A DNA stretch of 33,733 nucleotides from Silene noctiflora (Eukaryota > Streptophyta > Magnoliopsida > Caryophyllales > Caryophyllaceae). Positions 1-11,378 of the stretch are shown here, piece after piece. Below the pieces are notes generated by a model. That model worked only from the letters and a program-made list of their open reading frames with translations. It was not told where the DNA came from and made no database searches. Numbering within the stretch: the first letter of the stretch is position 1; each line of letters opens with the position of its first letter. The stretch is from positions 43,888-77,620 of the forward strand of contig VHZZ01001623.1 in the NCBI GenBank assembly GCA_009801015.1, given 5' to 3'. The position numbers and the translations under genes are program-made.

Positions 1-240
1 ATGATCGACAATTTGTGATCGCATTATTGTCGGGGACACTTTTCTCCAACAAAATCACGTGTGAGGTGTCTCATATTGTTGGAAAAGGAGAGATTGTACC
101 ACTATATAACCAAGGGGCTACTTCTCCTATTACCAATTGGTTCCAGGATGGAACCTCCGTTGTGTGGTCAAGTAATCCGTCTTTCATCTTTTTGGGTGTG
201 ACCCGACCCGTTTATATGTTCTAACATTATGAAATTAATA
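1..240. mobile_element. possible LTR-type retroelement fragment
   Basis: No gene is recognised here. The segment from about position 76 begins TGTTGGAAAAGG and is followed by a TATA-like 'ctatataacc' near 110 and 'ccaattggttccaggatgg' near 135. Many plant LTRs have this sort of arrangement: a TG start, a promoter TATA, then a short conserved block. No primer-binding site, second LTR or coding domain is visible, and the left side is cut by the window edge. The 69-codon open frame over it has no recognisable domain. A solo LTR or TRIM-like remnant is only a suggestion. Confidence 0.3.
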
Positions 241-597
241 CAAATACAGGTAGTACAAAATATACAATTTTTTATTCCATATTTTTAACTTTTAAAAATA
301 AAAAATATTATGAAAAAGAATTACACGGTATAAAATTAAAAATACTTTTTACAAAAGGATGTTATTAATCATCAAAAAATAAATGTGTAAGACATTAGGT
401 AACCTTTCTCTTTTGCCTAATCTATTTTGTGTGAACTTTGACATTGTATCATTTTCTTGGTCAACAGAAGAAGTATCACGAAATATTCATTGAAATTTTA
501 AATATCTTGGAATTGTTCAACTTGTTCTTTATGAATGAGAAAAATTCGTCATTCGGATTATTATTGTCAATTTAAAAGAAGATAAGATATTCCTTTG

Positions 598-744
598 TTA
601 GACTCTGTATGGTAAAACTGACTGAAAAAGTACCTGAAACCTGAAATGGTACCTGAAACCTGAAAAGGATATCTGAAAAGGTAGCTGAAAATTAAGAACT
701 GATAAGGTAACTGATTTTTATTAAAGTTGCCAAACAGAGCCTTA
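598..744. mobile_element. Tourist/PIF-Harbinger-like MITE with TTA target-site duplication
   Basis: TTA at 598-600 and TTA at 742-744 flank a 141-bp element (601-741). Its ends are imperfect inverted repeats: GACTCTGTATGGTAAAACTGA at the left, and GGCTCTGTTTGGCAA read inward from the right. The interior carries several copies of 'acctgaaa' and has no coding capacity. A 3-bp TTA/TAA duplication together with a 'GGCTCTGTTTGG' end is typical of Tourist-type MITEs. The class is inferred from these two features only. Confidence 0.65.
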
Positions 745-776
745 GTCAACGAATTGTATTATTAGTTATATATATA

Positions 777-802
777 TTAGTGTAGATCCCGCGCGAAAGC
801 GC
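777..802 (-). mobile_element. Helitron 3' terminus (CTAA end plus GC hairpin)
   Basis: Read on the minus strand, a short GC-rich hairpin (GCGC stem, TTTC loop, GCGC stem; 791-802) is followed by GGGATCTACACTAA and then T. Helitrons end in CTRR about 10-12 nt after a small hairpin and insert between A and T, and this fits exactly (CTAA at 777-780, host T at 776). The body would extend rightwards. The partner 5' TC end was not located, so only the terminus is annotated. Confidence 0.55.
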
Positions 803-1476
803 AACTTTTTAGATCGTTTTTTTATAGAGAATTTTGACAATTAAATTGACTGTAAAAATAAATTTAAATAATGTGTAGTAATAAGAGGTAACAGAGATAA
901 AATTAAACATTTTTAACCAGAATGAAATTGACAGCTGAACTATTTTTTTAATAGTAAAAACGTTATTTATTATAAATAAGATTGTCAGATTAACATAAAT
1001 AACACATGATTTTTTTATGCATATAAAATATTTCAGTGAAGTGTATATCTATTATTGTAATTTTTGTTAAAACATACATTAATTTAATAATGTGAGTAAA
1101 ATTTATGTATAGTTTATAAGATGGGATAGTTGAACGCCAATTAGTAACCCATTATTTATTTATAGTTTAGTATTTAGAAAGGAGTCCAATTATGAGTAAA
1201 TATTGTTTAGGCGGGAAAAATAAGAGAATTTCTTTTTCTCTTAACAATAGATGTAATTGATTGATATATCATATTGCGTTATGTAGTAGGATCCAATTTA
1301 TTATGGACCAATAAATTATTTTAGCCCAATTATTACCTAGGCAATTTAAAGAGTTGACTCATTTTTCTGAGTGAGTAGCTTAGGTGGGAAAATTACTAAG
1401 AATTTTTATTCTCTTAGTAGTAAGGGAGATGGAAACGGTTATATTTAAGTACCATATTTCTAGAGTATGGAAAGAT
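803..1476. other. AT-rich stretch, probably Helitron interior, with degenerate direct repeats
   Basis: No coding sequence is seen. Two related blocks lie at about 1195-1250 and 1371-1427. Both read 'gagta...ttagg[c/t]gggaaaa...aagaattt..ttctctta', so they are a diverged direct duplication. They probably belong to the element whose 3' end is at 777, but no boundary can be proven. Confidence 0.35.
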
Positions 1477-1947
1477 TTAGGGAGTATTTGGTTTAAACAT
1501 AAAATGTATCAGGTATGAGTTTGGAATGAGCCAAACCTATACCAAGTGAGTGTTTGACAAACACATTGGTTTCATACCCATAGCTCAAATCCATGAGGTA
1601 TGGGGTTCTCATACCCAAGAAGGGGGTGGGTATGAGATTGATACCTATGGGTATCAAATTAAAACAAACAAAAAACTGAAAATTAAAATTACGGCAATAT
1701 TATAAATGAACTTTCATATAATTATTTGATAAAAATTATCATTTTCATGATTTTATAATATTAAAAAATATTATCTAAAATATTATAGTTTGCATATTTT
1801 AACTTTAGTTGTTTTGAAATTCATACCACTCGAAATTGAAACAAACACCAGGAATGAGGAATGAAGAATGAAGTTCTAACCCCATATCACCCAGGTATGA
1901 TTCCTGATTCCAAACCCATACCCATACGCGAAACAAACGTCCCCTTA
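1477..1947. mobile_element. Tourist/PIF-Harbinger-like MITE, 465 bp, with TTA target-site duplication
   Basis: TTA at 1477-1479 and at 1945-1947 bracket 1480-1944. The terminal inverted repeats are imperfect: GGGAGTATTTGGTTT at the left against GGGGACGTTTGTTT read inward from the right. Subterminal 'gtatgggtatgggtttggaat'-type blocks occur on both arms in opposite orientation. There is no open frame. The size, TTA duplication and GGG..GTTTGTTT end fit a Tourist-like family. Confidence 0.6.
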
Positions 1948-3373
1948 AGGGTTCATTATAAGGTATCGTTATTTATGATCTGTGAAAATATTGCACGTTA
2001 AATAAATGTAGCTAAATTTGAGTTTTGTAGTGAAATATTATGTCTATCATATATCTGTAATATTTGAATTTTATTTTCAACATTACTTTTTTGTAATTTA
2101 TTTTCGCAGTACGTTTTTTATTCAACTCAGTACATTTTTCACAATTTCTTCCATTTGCCTACCCTTGTAAAAAAAATCCATTCTCTCACATCCTAATTAT
2201 AGACTTTCTCAAACCAATCAAATAACTTCAAATATAAATCATTATTTGAGTAATTGATAAATTAATTGTAAATTATTGAACAAAATAAGNTTTTTTCAAT
2301 ACGCATCATGCATAGTTAGATAATACTTGGGCGTTAGCAACGCAACAATCGACGGTTATCGGGATTGCTGCATCCATACCATCTAGGAATTCGTCACTTA
2401 TCTAGAGTGTATTGACACGGCTTTTGGCACTTATGTATCTTCGTCGATGGTTTTAAGTTATACGGCAGATTTGTTAATCAAATCNTATCAGTTTGCCCAT
2501 GTATAACAACATAATTGATTACCACTCCTAAAATCTATCAAATGTGGATGCAGTACATCAGTGTAGTAAATGCANTACAATTGGATTGGTATTTTTTTCC
2601 CCTTTTTTTGTCTTCTATGAAAAAATTGTATACGTGGAATTTGGTAGTGTGATGGTTCGGCGGGGCGGACAAATCTAGCAGTTGGTTATCGACGGTGGCT
2701 GCGATGGGGGTAGGCAGTGGTGTGCGAGGTTATGAGAGATGATATGGGAATTGTAAGGAAAAAAATTAAGGAGGCGATGTGAAATGAGAGGGGTATTATG
2801 GGAAATGTTGTACTGTAATGAGTAAAAAGAGTACTGTGAAAATAAACCCCCTTTATTTTTCACATAATATATACAAATGGTTATATTGTATTAGTCGAAA
2901 CGAATTAGATAGGAGCAAAAGAAGATAATGTAGGTGCCTAATAATCCATAATCGTGTTCCTGTTTGCGCATAATTTCAACATTTGATACTCATGTCACCA
3001 TGTGATTCCAAGTCTACTCCTTTAGTCATTCGCCACGTTCACGTCCCACCACATTCACAAATTTAGGATTTCTTGTCTTTCCAGATTTACAAAATCAAAC
3101 CGACATTCTCCACCTCTCCCGTTCGAGTTGGCAAAAGCTAACCCGATCCAATAAACACGACTCTAACCTTCCAATTATTAATAAATCCAAATCGACCCAA
3201 TTGTATGTTAAATTGATAGTCAATAACAACCTCTTTATTCTAGGTCTTGCAACTCAAACTTATGCCGAAATAAATTATTGCTTAATAACCTGATCTTAAT
3301 TCAACCCGATAATAAATAAATTGAATAATAATTTTGTTCCTACCCATTTTAGCCATATTCGTGATGAGTCGTC
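1948..3373. other. AT-rich intergenic DNA with three ambiguous bases
   Basis: No gene, RNA or repeat boundary is recognised. Ambiguous bases (N) occur at 2290, 2485 and 2575, so sequence quality in this patch is lower. The minus-strand open frame at 2675-2863 is low-complexity and shows no domain. Confidence 0.6.
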
Positions 3374-3593
3374 GTAACACAGTCATCCGTTTTTTTGGTG
3401 TTGACCAGGAGTATCCCTACCGTCAGCTGGGGCAATCTCCTTCGAGTACTGAAGGCAATTTAATGGGTTGACCCCTCCCAAGTTCGGCCTTTTCAATCGC
3501 AAAAGTCAGGAATCAAACCCCTGACCACTTATTTAAGAGATGAGAGCCCTTACCACTCACACCAGCCAACTTTGGTGTAACACAGTCATCCGT
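3374..3593 (-). mobile_element. tRNA-derived SINE with perfect 17-bp target-site duplication
   Basis: The 17-mer GTAACACAGTCATCCGT occurs at 3374-3390 and again at 3577-3593. Between them lies a 186-bp element (3391-3576) on the minus strand. Read in that orientation, it has a pol III box A-like TGGTGTGAGTGG (plus-strand 3553-3564), a box B GGTTTGATTCC (plus-strand 3509-3519) with about 33 nt between them, then a tRNA-unrelated body, and it ends in an A run (T run 3391-3396 on the plus strand). This is the full anatomy of a plant SINE. It needs LINE enzymes supplied in trans to move. The identical duplications point to a fairly recent insertion. Confidence 0.9.
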
Positions 3594-4950
3594 AAATAGT
3601 AGTCCAAGCCACACTTTGAATTTTCATTTGTTCAGTCATTCATTCATCCATTTATTCATTTATCCGGTTAAACGGAGTGGCCCACCGTAACCAGCAACAT
3701 CCACTCACTCACTAGTCACTAGTCAATAGTCACTCCCAATAACTAACCGCTCACGTACATGAACTTTATATCGTCCAGTATGCGTATGTGACAATAATAC
3801 AGCAGGTGAAATTGCAATGACTCACCAAATATTATCACCATGATAATCTTGTACGTACAACAAACAAATATTTCATACGTCTCTCCTTACTACGGAGTAT
3901 AATTAATTAATTAAATCTTTTTTTTTTGTTTTTTTGCTTTTTATACATTTGTTCACGAATTAAATAAAATGGGACCAATGGACCATGGAATTATTGATGG
4001 AAGTTAATAAGTAGGACGATGGAGAAGGAAGTACTACACAATATTTTAGATAAGAGATATACAATGACGTATTAACGTGTTCTTTACAACAATATAAAAA
4101 TAATAAGGTCATTTCTTTACGTTCATTTTTATACATTAAGGATCGAAATGATTAACATAACTGATCGACATAAAGTTATTATGAAGACACCAAAAAATGT
4201 AAGAAAATGATCGATTGAGATACCCGAATAAGTACTCGTGGAGCTAGGGAGCTACGTAGACTTGGTAACGGGTCAATCAGATGAGTTCGGGTCGGGTCTT
4301 TTTCGGATTTGAAAGAATTCAGGTCAGATCATTGGGAAATTCGAGTTCGGATATTTTCGAGTCGATTATCATCAAACTCTTCTAGATAGATAATGAACAA
4401 TTGCAACAATAAACATTCGGATCTAGGCATATTGATTCGGGTGAATTTGGGTTATGGGTCATGTTCGGGTCCTTACTTTTGGTGTCGGGTCGGGGACGAG
4501 TCAAGTTATTTAGGTCCGGTCTAAACAAACTAATTTTAAACTTTTTCGAGATTACCATATGTCATTACCTATTTACCCTATTTAAAAATTCGTCCTAACT
4601 AAATTTAAATCCTAAGCCCAACAATAAAAAGAGAATGTACTTTGAGTTCACATTTCTATTCTCACAATTTTTTTTTTAATCTTGGATTCTCTTAAGCTTT
4701 TAGTTCTCCCTACTCCTTAGTTTAGTTCAACAAAGCGGCCAAGCAACATTCTTCCCTTTTCAAATCTTCACCTTTTTCCTTAAATATCGAAACAACACCA
4801 CTTCAAACTTTAAAAATACAACATAAAATCTCATTATTTCTCCATTTTTATACTTGACTTTTCAAAATTCTCTATATTATAATTATCACGGTTTTTTTAA
4901 CGTGTGCCCTAATGTCTGATTAATTAACTTCATGTAATCCTTGTTGTTTG
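3594..4950. other. upstream intergenic region with simple and GGGTCGG-type repeats
   Basis: A run of 'cattcattcatccatttattc' (about 3636-3662) and 'cactcactcactagtcactagtcaatagtcact' elements (about 3700-3733) are simple repeats. At 4266-4515 there are many degenerate 'ttcgggtcggg' units on the plus strand, a frequent class of dispersed plant repeat. There is no coding potential. The distal promoter of the downstream beta-galactosidase gene probably lies in this area. Confidence 0.5.
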
Positions 4951-4955
4951 CTTGT

Positions 4956-5122
4956 TATAAAAACTGGGGTTTTCTGGGTTTTCCTTTCTTAAGCAAACTC
5001 ATTAAGCGACATTTCTTGCTTTGATCATCATATTTTTTTAAAGCAACATTTTTCCAAATTTTAACTTAAGCTTAAAACAAAATACAATTTTATTTTTTAA
5101 ATTAATCAAATGTTTATAAATA
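4956..5122 (+). promoter_or_regulatory. candidate TATA boxes of the beta-galactosidase gene
   Basis: Two good TATA motifs precede the start codon at 5182. TATAAAAA at 4956-4963 would give a leader of roughly 190 nt. TATAAATA at 5115-5122 would give a short leader of roughly 35 nt. The sequence alone cannot decide between them. Confidence 0.4.
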
Positions 5123-5181
5123 GCTAAAAATTAAGAAAAAGTTGAGCAAAATTGAGTTGCATTGTTGTTATATTTAACAAA

Positions 5182-8100
5182 ATGATTATGGAGAAAATAA
5201 TATTACAAAAATGGTTAATTTTGGTGTTAATGTTGTGTTTTAGTGATCTAATTACGACGTCGTTTGCTGCTAATAATTCTGTAACATATGATCATAGAGC
5301 TTTGGTCATTAATGGCAAACGTCGTGTTCTTGTTTCCGGTTCCATTCATTACCCTCGTAGCACTCCTGAGGTATATACTTAAATTTACTCGCATTTTATT
5401 TATCGGCTTTTCTAACATGTGTCATACTCTCATGAGGGGTCAGGGCACATATTGTTTTGTTTATTATTGTTAACGCATGGGTAAGACTTGCATAGATATA
5501 CCGTCGTACCCTGTTATTTACGGAAATTCTTGAGGCACTGGGTAATGTTGTTGTTGTCGTATTATTGACATTAATATGTGAAAATGACAGATGTGGGAAG
5601 ACCTTATTCAAAAATCAAAGGATGGTGGATTAGATATAATTGAGACTTATGTCTTCTGGGATTTGCATGAACCGGTTCGAGGCGAGGTGATTTAATTTAA
5701 TTTAATTTAATTTAATGTTTATGGTTTTTTAGTTGTTATTGGTAGTTAATTTGGCTATTTAAGGCAAGTGGTTTAGATGTTGGAGTTATGGAAGACTGAT
5801 GAATAGTTAGTTGTATTTAATCTTAATGGTAAAAGGACCATCTTTCGTGAAACCGTCTTATTCTATAATTTGCATTAGTTAACTAGGTGGAGAAATGGGA
5901 AGTGAATTATTAATTATTACTCTTGTTTAATGTGTGATTAATTTTGGTATTAAATGCAGTATGATTTTTCTGGTAGAAAAGATTTGGTCAAGTTTGTGAA
6001 ATTAGTTGGGGAAGCAGGGCTTTATGTTCATCTTCGGATCGGTCCGTATGTATGTGCTGAATGGAATTACGGGTAAATTACTGTTTTCCGTTTTGAATTA
6101 TGCATAACAATTTGTGTGGATGTCGAAAATGTCGGTTTCCTGATTGGGAATATGATTTATGTGGTTGATGTGAATGCAGTGGCTTTCCTCTTTGGTTGCA
6201 TTTCATTCCGGGTATCAAATTCCGGACAGACAATGAGCCATTTAAGGTATTAACCAATAATCCTCGTTGTTGTCGGGAAATTAATGAAATTATAAGCGAG
6301 TTTTTGATAAGATATACTCCGTATTGTGGATTGGTTTCGCAGGAAGAGATGCAGCGATTCACGGCCTACATTGTGGATTTGATGAAAAAGAACGACCTTT
6401 ACGCTTCACAGGGAGGACCGATTATTCTATCTCAGGTTAATTATAGTGTTCTTGTTGATGAATGTCCAAAAGTCTTTGGTAGTTGTGTGCAGTTGGGCAA
6501 CAATTCCAACTCAGTACAACTAATCAACTGGAGTTAGTATTTCTGGTTGTGTTTTCTTCTTAAAATGCCAACACCGTTATATTTGTGCATATGTCGACTA
6601 GCGTAACTAGTAAAGTCATTAAGGGGCAATTCTTATAACTCGTGTTCAAAACCTGTTACATGTCCGATTTTATCATAAACAGTGCCTTGTTTAATAGAAA
6701 TGTACTCCGTATTTGCTAGTAGATACGGCCCAATTTACGATATTTTTATGTGAATGACAGATAGAAAATGAGTATGGGAACATAGATTCGGCATATGGGT
6801 CAGCTGCAAAATCATATATCAAATGGGCAGCAAACATGGCAGTGTCTTTGGATACCGGGGTGCCGTGGGTCATGTGCCAGCAGGCTGATGCTCCTGATCC
6901 CATTGTATGTTCCCTTTTCTGTCTTTTTCGGTTTATCTCTACAATGAAGCATAAGAAATGATCTGTTCTGAAATATCCCCCGGCCTTCTATTTTTCGGAA
7001 TCGTTCTATTTATTTTTGGCACAAAGATTTGACTGAGTAGGTAGGGTAGACAATTAGTAAGGGTAGTAGCTGAATGAAGAGCGTTAATTAGGTGGGTCAT
7101 TAGATATAAATGTTACAATTCAAATTGTACATATAGAAGAAGAGACATTTCATATCCGAAAAACGACGACATTTACAAATGCGGCATTCCCAATTTCATT
7201 ACGGGTCATCTCAAACGAATTTTCTGTATTTTTAGAGTTAAGACCGTGTAGCTGAATGAAACACTCGCTGTATACTTGTAGAAATACGGAGTATGTTGGA
7301 TAACGTCTGGTGTGAAGTGACTATAATGCCCTCGCGTATGTGACTTGGGGAAAGTGGTCTCAATATGGAAATGATTAGAGATACTTATAATTATTGTAAT
7401 TCTTGTTACTTACAGATTAACACTTGCAATGGATTTTACTGCGATCAGTTCACACCAAATTCCAATCAAAAGCCGAAACTATGGACTGAAAATTGGAGTG
7501 GATGGTGAGATCATTATCCGTAATAGCGTAATATAAGTCTCTTTCTATACATAGTTTGTGAGTTTGAAGTTTATATTCAATTCAGGTTTACTTCATTTGG
7601 CAATCCGATACCTTATCGACCAGTTGAAGACCTGGCTTTTGCAGTTGCACGTTTTTACCAACGCGGGGGAACCATGCAAAACTATTACATGGTAATGCTG
7701 GCCACATTTGTCTGAATTCCGAGATGTGTCTAACCTCAGCAATAGAAGACACCGAGATTGTGAACTCATGTGTCTCTTTCGTGTCAAACAGTACCATGGA
7801 GGAACTAACTTTGGGCACTCAACTGGTGGACCATTCATTACTACAACTTACGACTATGATGCTCCAATCGATGAATATGGTAACCTTAAGTTGCAATGCC
7901 TCCCAATGAAAAGTTACATGAAATATGTTGTGTACTGATAATAATATTAATATCCCTCCATTCCCTCCTTTTTTTCTGTAGGAATCGTTAGACAGCCGAA
8001 ATGGGGCCACTTACGAGACGTGCACAAGGCCATAAAGCTCTGTGAAGCAGCTATGGTTGCAACTGATCCCACATACACATCTCTTGGATCAAATTTAGAG

Positions 8101-11022
8101 GTATGATTATTAAGCACTGATTTTTCGTTTTATATTTTTCATGTTGTAAGAAATACCAGCATAGCAACATCAGAAAATTTCATATTCAATGTATTTACTA
8201 TATAATTACGGCTGGCGAAGTTCTAAATTTGTACCAGTACTTAATGTTGATCGAATTTGATTTGTGTTCCAGGCATCTGTGTACAAAACAGAATCAGGTT
8301 TATGTTCTGCTTTTCTGGCAAACACGGGAACTCAATCAGATGCAACTGTAAATTTCAATGGCAACTCATATAGATTGCCTGCATGGTCTGTGAGCATCTT
8401 GCCTGACTGCAAAAATGTTGTACTTAATACTGCAAAGGTGCGTCTTCCATTAGTTATGAACAGTCGAGTACTTGTTGAAAGGGAAAACCAGTCACAGTGT
8501 TAAGTATTGGGTTTAGTCCTAGAATCAGTCATTGCGGCCGATTCTTTGGCCTTTTGCTGTTAATGTGGCTGCAGTAACCTACAAAACTTTTAAAAAGAGA
8601 TTGCAATGTGGCGTCACGACCCAAATTTAATACCAGAGAAGAAAAAAATACCAAACTAAGAAGAAAATGCGTTTTAACAGTTCACAAAATATTTTTGTGA
8701 CAGATAAATTCAATGGCAATGCTTCCAAAGTTTATCCCTCAATCACTTAAGTACAACCTCGATTCATCTGGAGTACTTGGGTCAAGTTGGAGTTGGTTTG
8801 GTGAGCCAATAGGGATATCAAAGAAGTCCGCCTTTGTGAAACCAGGCTTATTGGAGCAAATTAATACCACAGCTGATCAAAGTGACTACTTGTGGTACAG
8901 GTATAGTTGTGCTTGATCTAAACCTAAGACGTACCTTTATCAGTTTCGGTCAATAACCATCATTTGAGTAGCTTCATTGAGTCTTATGTCAATTGCAGCA
9001 TTGTAATGAAAGGCGATGAACAAGTTCTTCAGAATGGATCTCAAACTGTTCTACATGTATCATCCCTTGGCCATGGTCTTCATACTTTTGTCAATGGGAA
9101 GCTTGCAGGTAAAATAGGAATACACCTTTCCCGTCCTCTGGCCGTACCTGACTCGAATCAAGCCTAAATCAGACAAACCAAAAAAATTGATTTCCTAGAA
9201 ATAAAGCAGTCATTTGAAGCAATTTTCATTAAGGGTCGTCTGGAAACTGTCTTGTTGTGTCATTAACAGGGTAAGGCTGTGTACATTCTAGCCCCCGTTA
9301 CTCGCCTTGTGCAGTGCCCTAGAGGTACTGGAGTAATGTCGTTGTCGTCGTTAACAACAAAGGGTTGAAAGTTTCAAATGTGAATGAGGTTTACCTGACA
9401 CTGCTTTCTTTTCTGTGCCGCTGCAGATACCAGATACTCTCCCAATGGAAATCATCACATTTCAGCGGATTTTCCTGTAACTCTAAACTCCGGAGCCAAC
9501 ACAATAGATTTTTTGAGCTTGACTGTTGGACTTCAGGTTAGTATTACATTACCACTGCTGACCATTTCTCCAAATCCAAAGCTACATTATGCCAAGTGCT
9601 TTAACCGGCTTTTATGGACACTTCAACTGTGTAGAACTATGGAGCATTTTTCGATTTAACGGGTGCTGGAATTACTGGTCCTGTGTCACTCCGAAGCTCG
9701 AATGATGGTCTTACCGTTGATCTCTCTGCTCAGCCCTGGACATACCAGGTCTGCTATTTCGGTGCCTCGATCATCAGCTTTTGATTAATAATACCTTTAT
9801 ACAGAATATATGACTTAATCGAGAAATTAATAATTGTGAAATGGTCAATGAAATTAAAAATTTGCTTGAATTGCAGATTGGACTGAAAGGTGAAGACTTG
9901 GAACTTTCCAGTGGAAGTTCATCACTTTGGGAGTCACCTGCCTTTCCTAAGAATCAGCCTCTAACCTGGTACAAGGTAAACCCAAAATCCGCACCTATTG
10001 CTGAATTTCACAGCTTAATATGCTGATAGTGAATATCTCGGACAGTATCATGACAAGACCGTCAGACATGCTTTCATAATTCATGGATGCTAATTTTATT
10101 AACCGGGTGTATCCAGACATCATTTGACGCTCCTGACGGAAACGACCCAATCGCTCTGGACTTCACTGGGATGGGAAAGGGCGAAGCTTGGGTGAATGGA
10201 CAGAGTATTGGACGCTATTGGCCAGCTTTAAGCTCTCCCAACAATGGTTGTGTTGATTATTGTGATTACCGGGGAACTTATAGATCCGACAAATGTCTCA
10301 AGAAGTGTGGAAAACCGCCTCAACAATTGTATGCATCAATTTATTTCTCTTTTTTCCATTCCATTTTTCTTCATTCTAGTCGTTAAATTTCTCTGAATTA
10401 CCGATTCATAATAGGTTAATAGAATTGAAACTCAAAAGATTATTGAACTAACTTTCTTATAAATTTGATGAATTTTACAGATACCATGTACCTCGTACAT
10501 GGATGAAACAAAGTGGTAACGTCCTTGTGGTGTTTGAGGAAATCGGTGGAGACCCGACAAAGATTTCCTTCGCTACCAAGCAAATTGGTAGCATGTGCTC
10601 ACATGTATCAGAATCGCACCCACCACCAGTAGATACATGGAATTCGGAAAAGACAGGAAAGAAAGTCGGGCCAGTACTTTCCCTCGAGTGCCCGTCCCCA
10701 AATCAAGTCATTTCTTCCATCAAGTTTGCAAGCTTTGGCACTCCAAAAGGCTCTTGTGGGAGCTACTCTCATGGGAGGTGTAAGAGCACCAAATCCCTTC
10801 CCGTCGTGCAAAAGGTGAGATTCCGATCAACCTAGAGTCAATTTTTGGTCTGATTCAGTCTGGTATGTTTTGTCAATGTAATTACATCTCTTGAGCTTCT
10901 ATACTTTGATACAGGCATGTGTTGGATCTCGGAGTTGCACCGTTGGAGTGTCGATCGACACATTTGGTGATCCGTGCGTTGGGGTGTCAAAAAGCTTAGC
11001 AGTTGAGGCAACTTGTGCATAA
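5182..11022 (+). CDS. BGAL8: beta-galactosidase, GH35, BGAL8-like, secreted (complete, 19 exons)
   Basis: Exons: 5182-5370, 5591-5686, 5960-6072, 6180-6246, 6343-6435, 6761-6904, 7416-7504, 7586-7691, 7792-7879, 7982-8100, 8273-8437, 8704-8900, 8999-9108, 9427-9536, 9635-9748, 9877-9975, 10117-10328, 10481-10814, 10915-11022. All use GT/AG, phases agree, and the total is 2553 nt or 850 aa, the usual length for this family. Residues 1-29 form a signal peptide (hydrophobic LILVLMLCF core, cleavage near SFA/A). The GH35 domain follows, with active-site block [14 protein letters not shown] (acid/base Glu190) and nucleophile Glu259 in TENWSGW. Jelly-roll galactose-binding-like domains come next. 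The C-terminal ~80 residues, Cys-rich with conserved [13 protein letters not shown], are a SUEL-type lectin domain. The enzyme removes terminal beta-D-galactosyl residues from cell-wall galactans and arabinogalactans in the apoplast. The first ATG is used; a second in-frame ATG lies two codons on. No frameshift or stop is seen. BGAL8 is the closest relative I recall; exact orthology is unproven. Confidence 0.96.
5475..5560 (+). repeat. truncated SINE 3' end in beta-galactosidase intron 1
   Basis: The segment runs 'gcatgggtaagacttgcatag...' to 'gaggcactgggtaatgttgttgttg'. This is the 3' half of a common plant SINE type that ends in (TTG)n. No box A or B is present, so the copy is 5'-truncated. 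Related tails occur at 9269-9352 and 20880-20946, all in introns and all on the plus strand. Confidence 0.55.
9269..9352 (+). repeat. truncated SINE 3' end in beta-galactosidase intron 13
   Basis: It starts 'gggtaaggctgtgtacattctagccccc' and ends 'gaggtactggagtaatgtcgttgtcgtcg', matching the tail at 5475-5560 but diverged in the terminal triplet repeat. It lies about 75 bp before the acceptor of exon 14 and does not touch coding sequence. Confidence 0.55.
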
Positions 11023-11108
11023 AAATGTCCTAGGATAGCGACTCCCCCATTCAAGAGGATTTGATGCTCAAGCATCACTCCTCAACACATTATTGAATAA
11101 GTTTGTAT

Positions 11109-11143
11109 AATAAATTTACACTAATTTATAATAATTGAATAAA
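11109..11143 (+). terminator. polyadenylation signals of the beta-galactosidase gene
   Basis: AATAAA at 11109-11114 and 11138-11143 lie 87 and 116 nt after the stop codon in a T/A-rich 3' flank, as expected for plant mRNA 3' ends. The remainder of 11023-11378, the gap to the convergent PDX2 stop codon, holds only shared 3' UTR or spacer and no other feature. Confidence 0.5.
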
Positions 11144-11378
11144 TATTCATATATGCCTTCCAAATGTGAAAAGTCAGTTGCAATTACTCATGAAATAAAT
11201 CAATATTTGGAAGACAGCTATTTATATACAGCAAAAATCTCATTACAGAGATAAACATTTGTCGGTGTAACTGAATATAATGTTGGGAATTAAAGTGCAA
11301 GAGATTCATTCCACAACTTATGAAATCGTCAAAAGAAATAATCAGAACTAAGAAGCCGGGGTACGAGAAAGTACTTTG

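Noticed and set aside
15..224. 69-codon open frame at the left edge
   Set aside because: No recognisable domain, near a probable LTR-like fragment with a TATA-like motif; not supported as a gene.
4266..4515. possible telomere-like or caulimovirus-like repeat in the GGGTCGG tract
   Set aside because: The units are degenerate and do not match the plant telomere heptamer, and no viral domain is encoded.
6196..6537. 113-codon plus-strand open frame treated as a single-exon gene
   Set aside because: It merges beta-galactosidase exons 4 and 5 with the intron between them (6247-6342) and with intron read-through after 6435. The frame stays open by chance.
10608..10811. minus-strand open frame over beta-galactosidase exon 18
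   Set aside because: Shadow of a GC-richer coding exon; the plus-strand reading matches the enzyme and lectin domain.
10640..11019. C-terminal SUEL-type lectin domain as a separate lectin gene
   Set aside because: It is in frame with the GH35 exons through consistent splice phases and is a normal part of this beta-galactosidase class.
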